Positions 6,382 to 6,552 of a stretch of 6,552 nucleotides of DNA are shown in pieces (the stretch's first letter is position 1; every line of letters begins with the position of its first letter). Origin of the DNA: Chitinophagaceae bacterium (GTDB lineage: Bacteria > Bacteroidota > Bacteroidia > Chitinophagales > Chitinophagaceae); assembly GCA_025455245.1 (NCBI GenBank), contig JALOMX010000218.1, positions 1-6,552 on the forward strand, written 5' to 3'. A program made the position numbers and the translations under genes. Under the pieces are notes generated by a model. It had not been told where the DNA came from. It searched no databases and saw only the letters and a program-made list of their open reading frames with translations.

Positions 6382-6552
6382 TTAAGAAATAAGGCCACTT
6401 TCAAGCCTGTAAATCAGATCCGCTTTACTTTTAAAATACTCATTTTTAGTGGTTGCAATAATTGTACAATCTTTTATTTCTTCCAATAAGAAATCTGTCA
6501 ATTGTCTTGCCGCTTCTTCAGTAAGTCCTTCCCATGGGTCTTCAAGCAATAA
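6382..6552 (-). CDS. ABC transporter ATP-binding protein, C-terminal 56 residues only
   Basis: The frame is open from the right edge to a TAA at 6382-6384; the start and most of the protein are outside the window. The first visible residues, 'LLLEDPWEGLTEEAARQL', fall at the Walker B/D-loop position of an ABC nucleotide-binding domain. After them come 'IKDCTIIATTKNEYF' at the H-loop position and 'ADLIYRLESGLIS' as the usual last beta strands (compare '...D.I..L..G.I'). Against the standard pattern hhhhDEP, the two acidic residues appear exchanged (E then D). The H-loop histidine position of the usual 'TH' appears to be Lys ('TK'). It is the first visible gene of the cassette ABC - HlyD - TolC and would power export. 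Whether transmembrane segments are fused to it, and whether it has a partner ATPase, cannot be seen. The ABC assignment rests on a short stretch plus strong gene context. Confidence 0.78.
   Translation of the reverse strand, partial: LLLEDPWEGLTEEAARQLTDFLLEEIKDCTIIATTKNEYFKSKADLIYRLESGLIS

Overview
The window looks like a chromosomal stretch from a member of the Bacteroidota, probably of the Sphingobacteriia/Chitinophagia type. Three things point there. Its best promoters match the Bacteroidota consensus (TTTG, 19-21 nt, TAnnTTTG). Starts are preceded by A-rich sequence rather than Shine-Dalgarno motifs. The gene families, above all the alternative GlmU-like nucleotidyltransferase and the type B L31, are typical of that phylum. 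Every supported gene is on the minus strand, so transcription runs from right (6552) to left (1).

Right part (3485-6552): a three-gene export cassette read as ABC transporter ATPase (only its last 56 residues are in the window), HlyD-family periplasmic adaptor, then TolC-family outer-membrane channel. Spacing is tight between the first two genes (18 nt) and 68 nt between the last two. Together they would form a tripartite export machine across both membranes; nothing in the window identifies the cargo. The visible end of the ATPase has non-standard residues at the Walker B/catalytic and H-loop positions.

Middle part (2551-3484): two independent housekeeping-type genes, yajQ and rpmE2 (type B ribosomal protein L31), each with its own recognisable Bacteroidota promoter. 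rpmE2 also has a leader with a small hairpin enclosed in a seven-codon reading frame, and ends at a textbook intrinsic terminator.

Left part (1-2522): a GlmU-like sugar-1-phosphate nucleotidyltransferase/acyltransferase gene, then triosephosphate isomerase, then the start of a KefF-like flavodoxin-fold NAD(P)H oxidoreductase that runs off the left edge. The GlmU-like gene is broken between the nucleotidyltransferase domain and most of its left-handed beta helix. It appears to lack part of a helix turn, by a length that is not a multiple of three. This is either a real lesion or an assembly error. A long hairpin separates tpiA from the oxidoreductase.

No mobile element, CRISPR array, tRNA or rRNA was seen, and no gap between genes exceeds about 105 bases. 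Nothing here is convincingly a new system. The points most worth a second look are the broken GlmU-like gene, the atypical ATPase residues and the rpmE2 leader.
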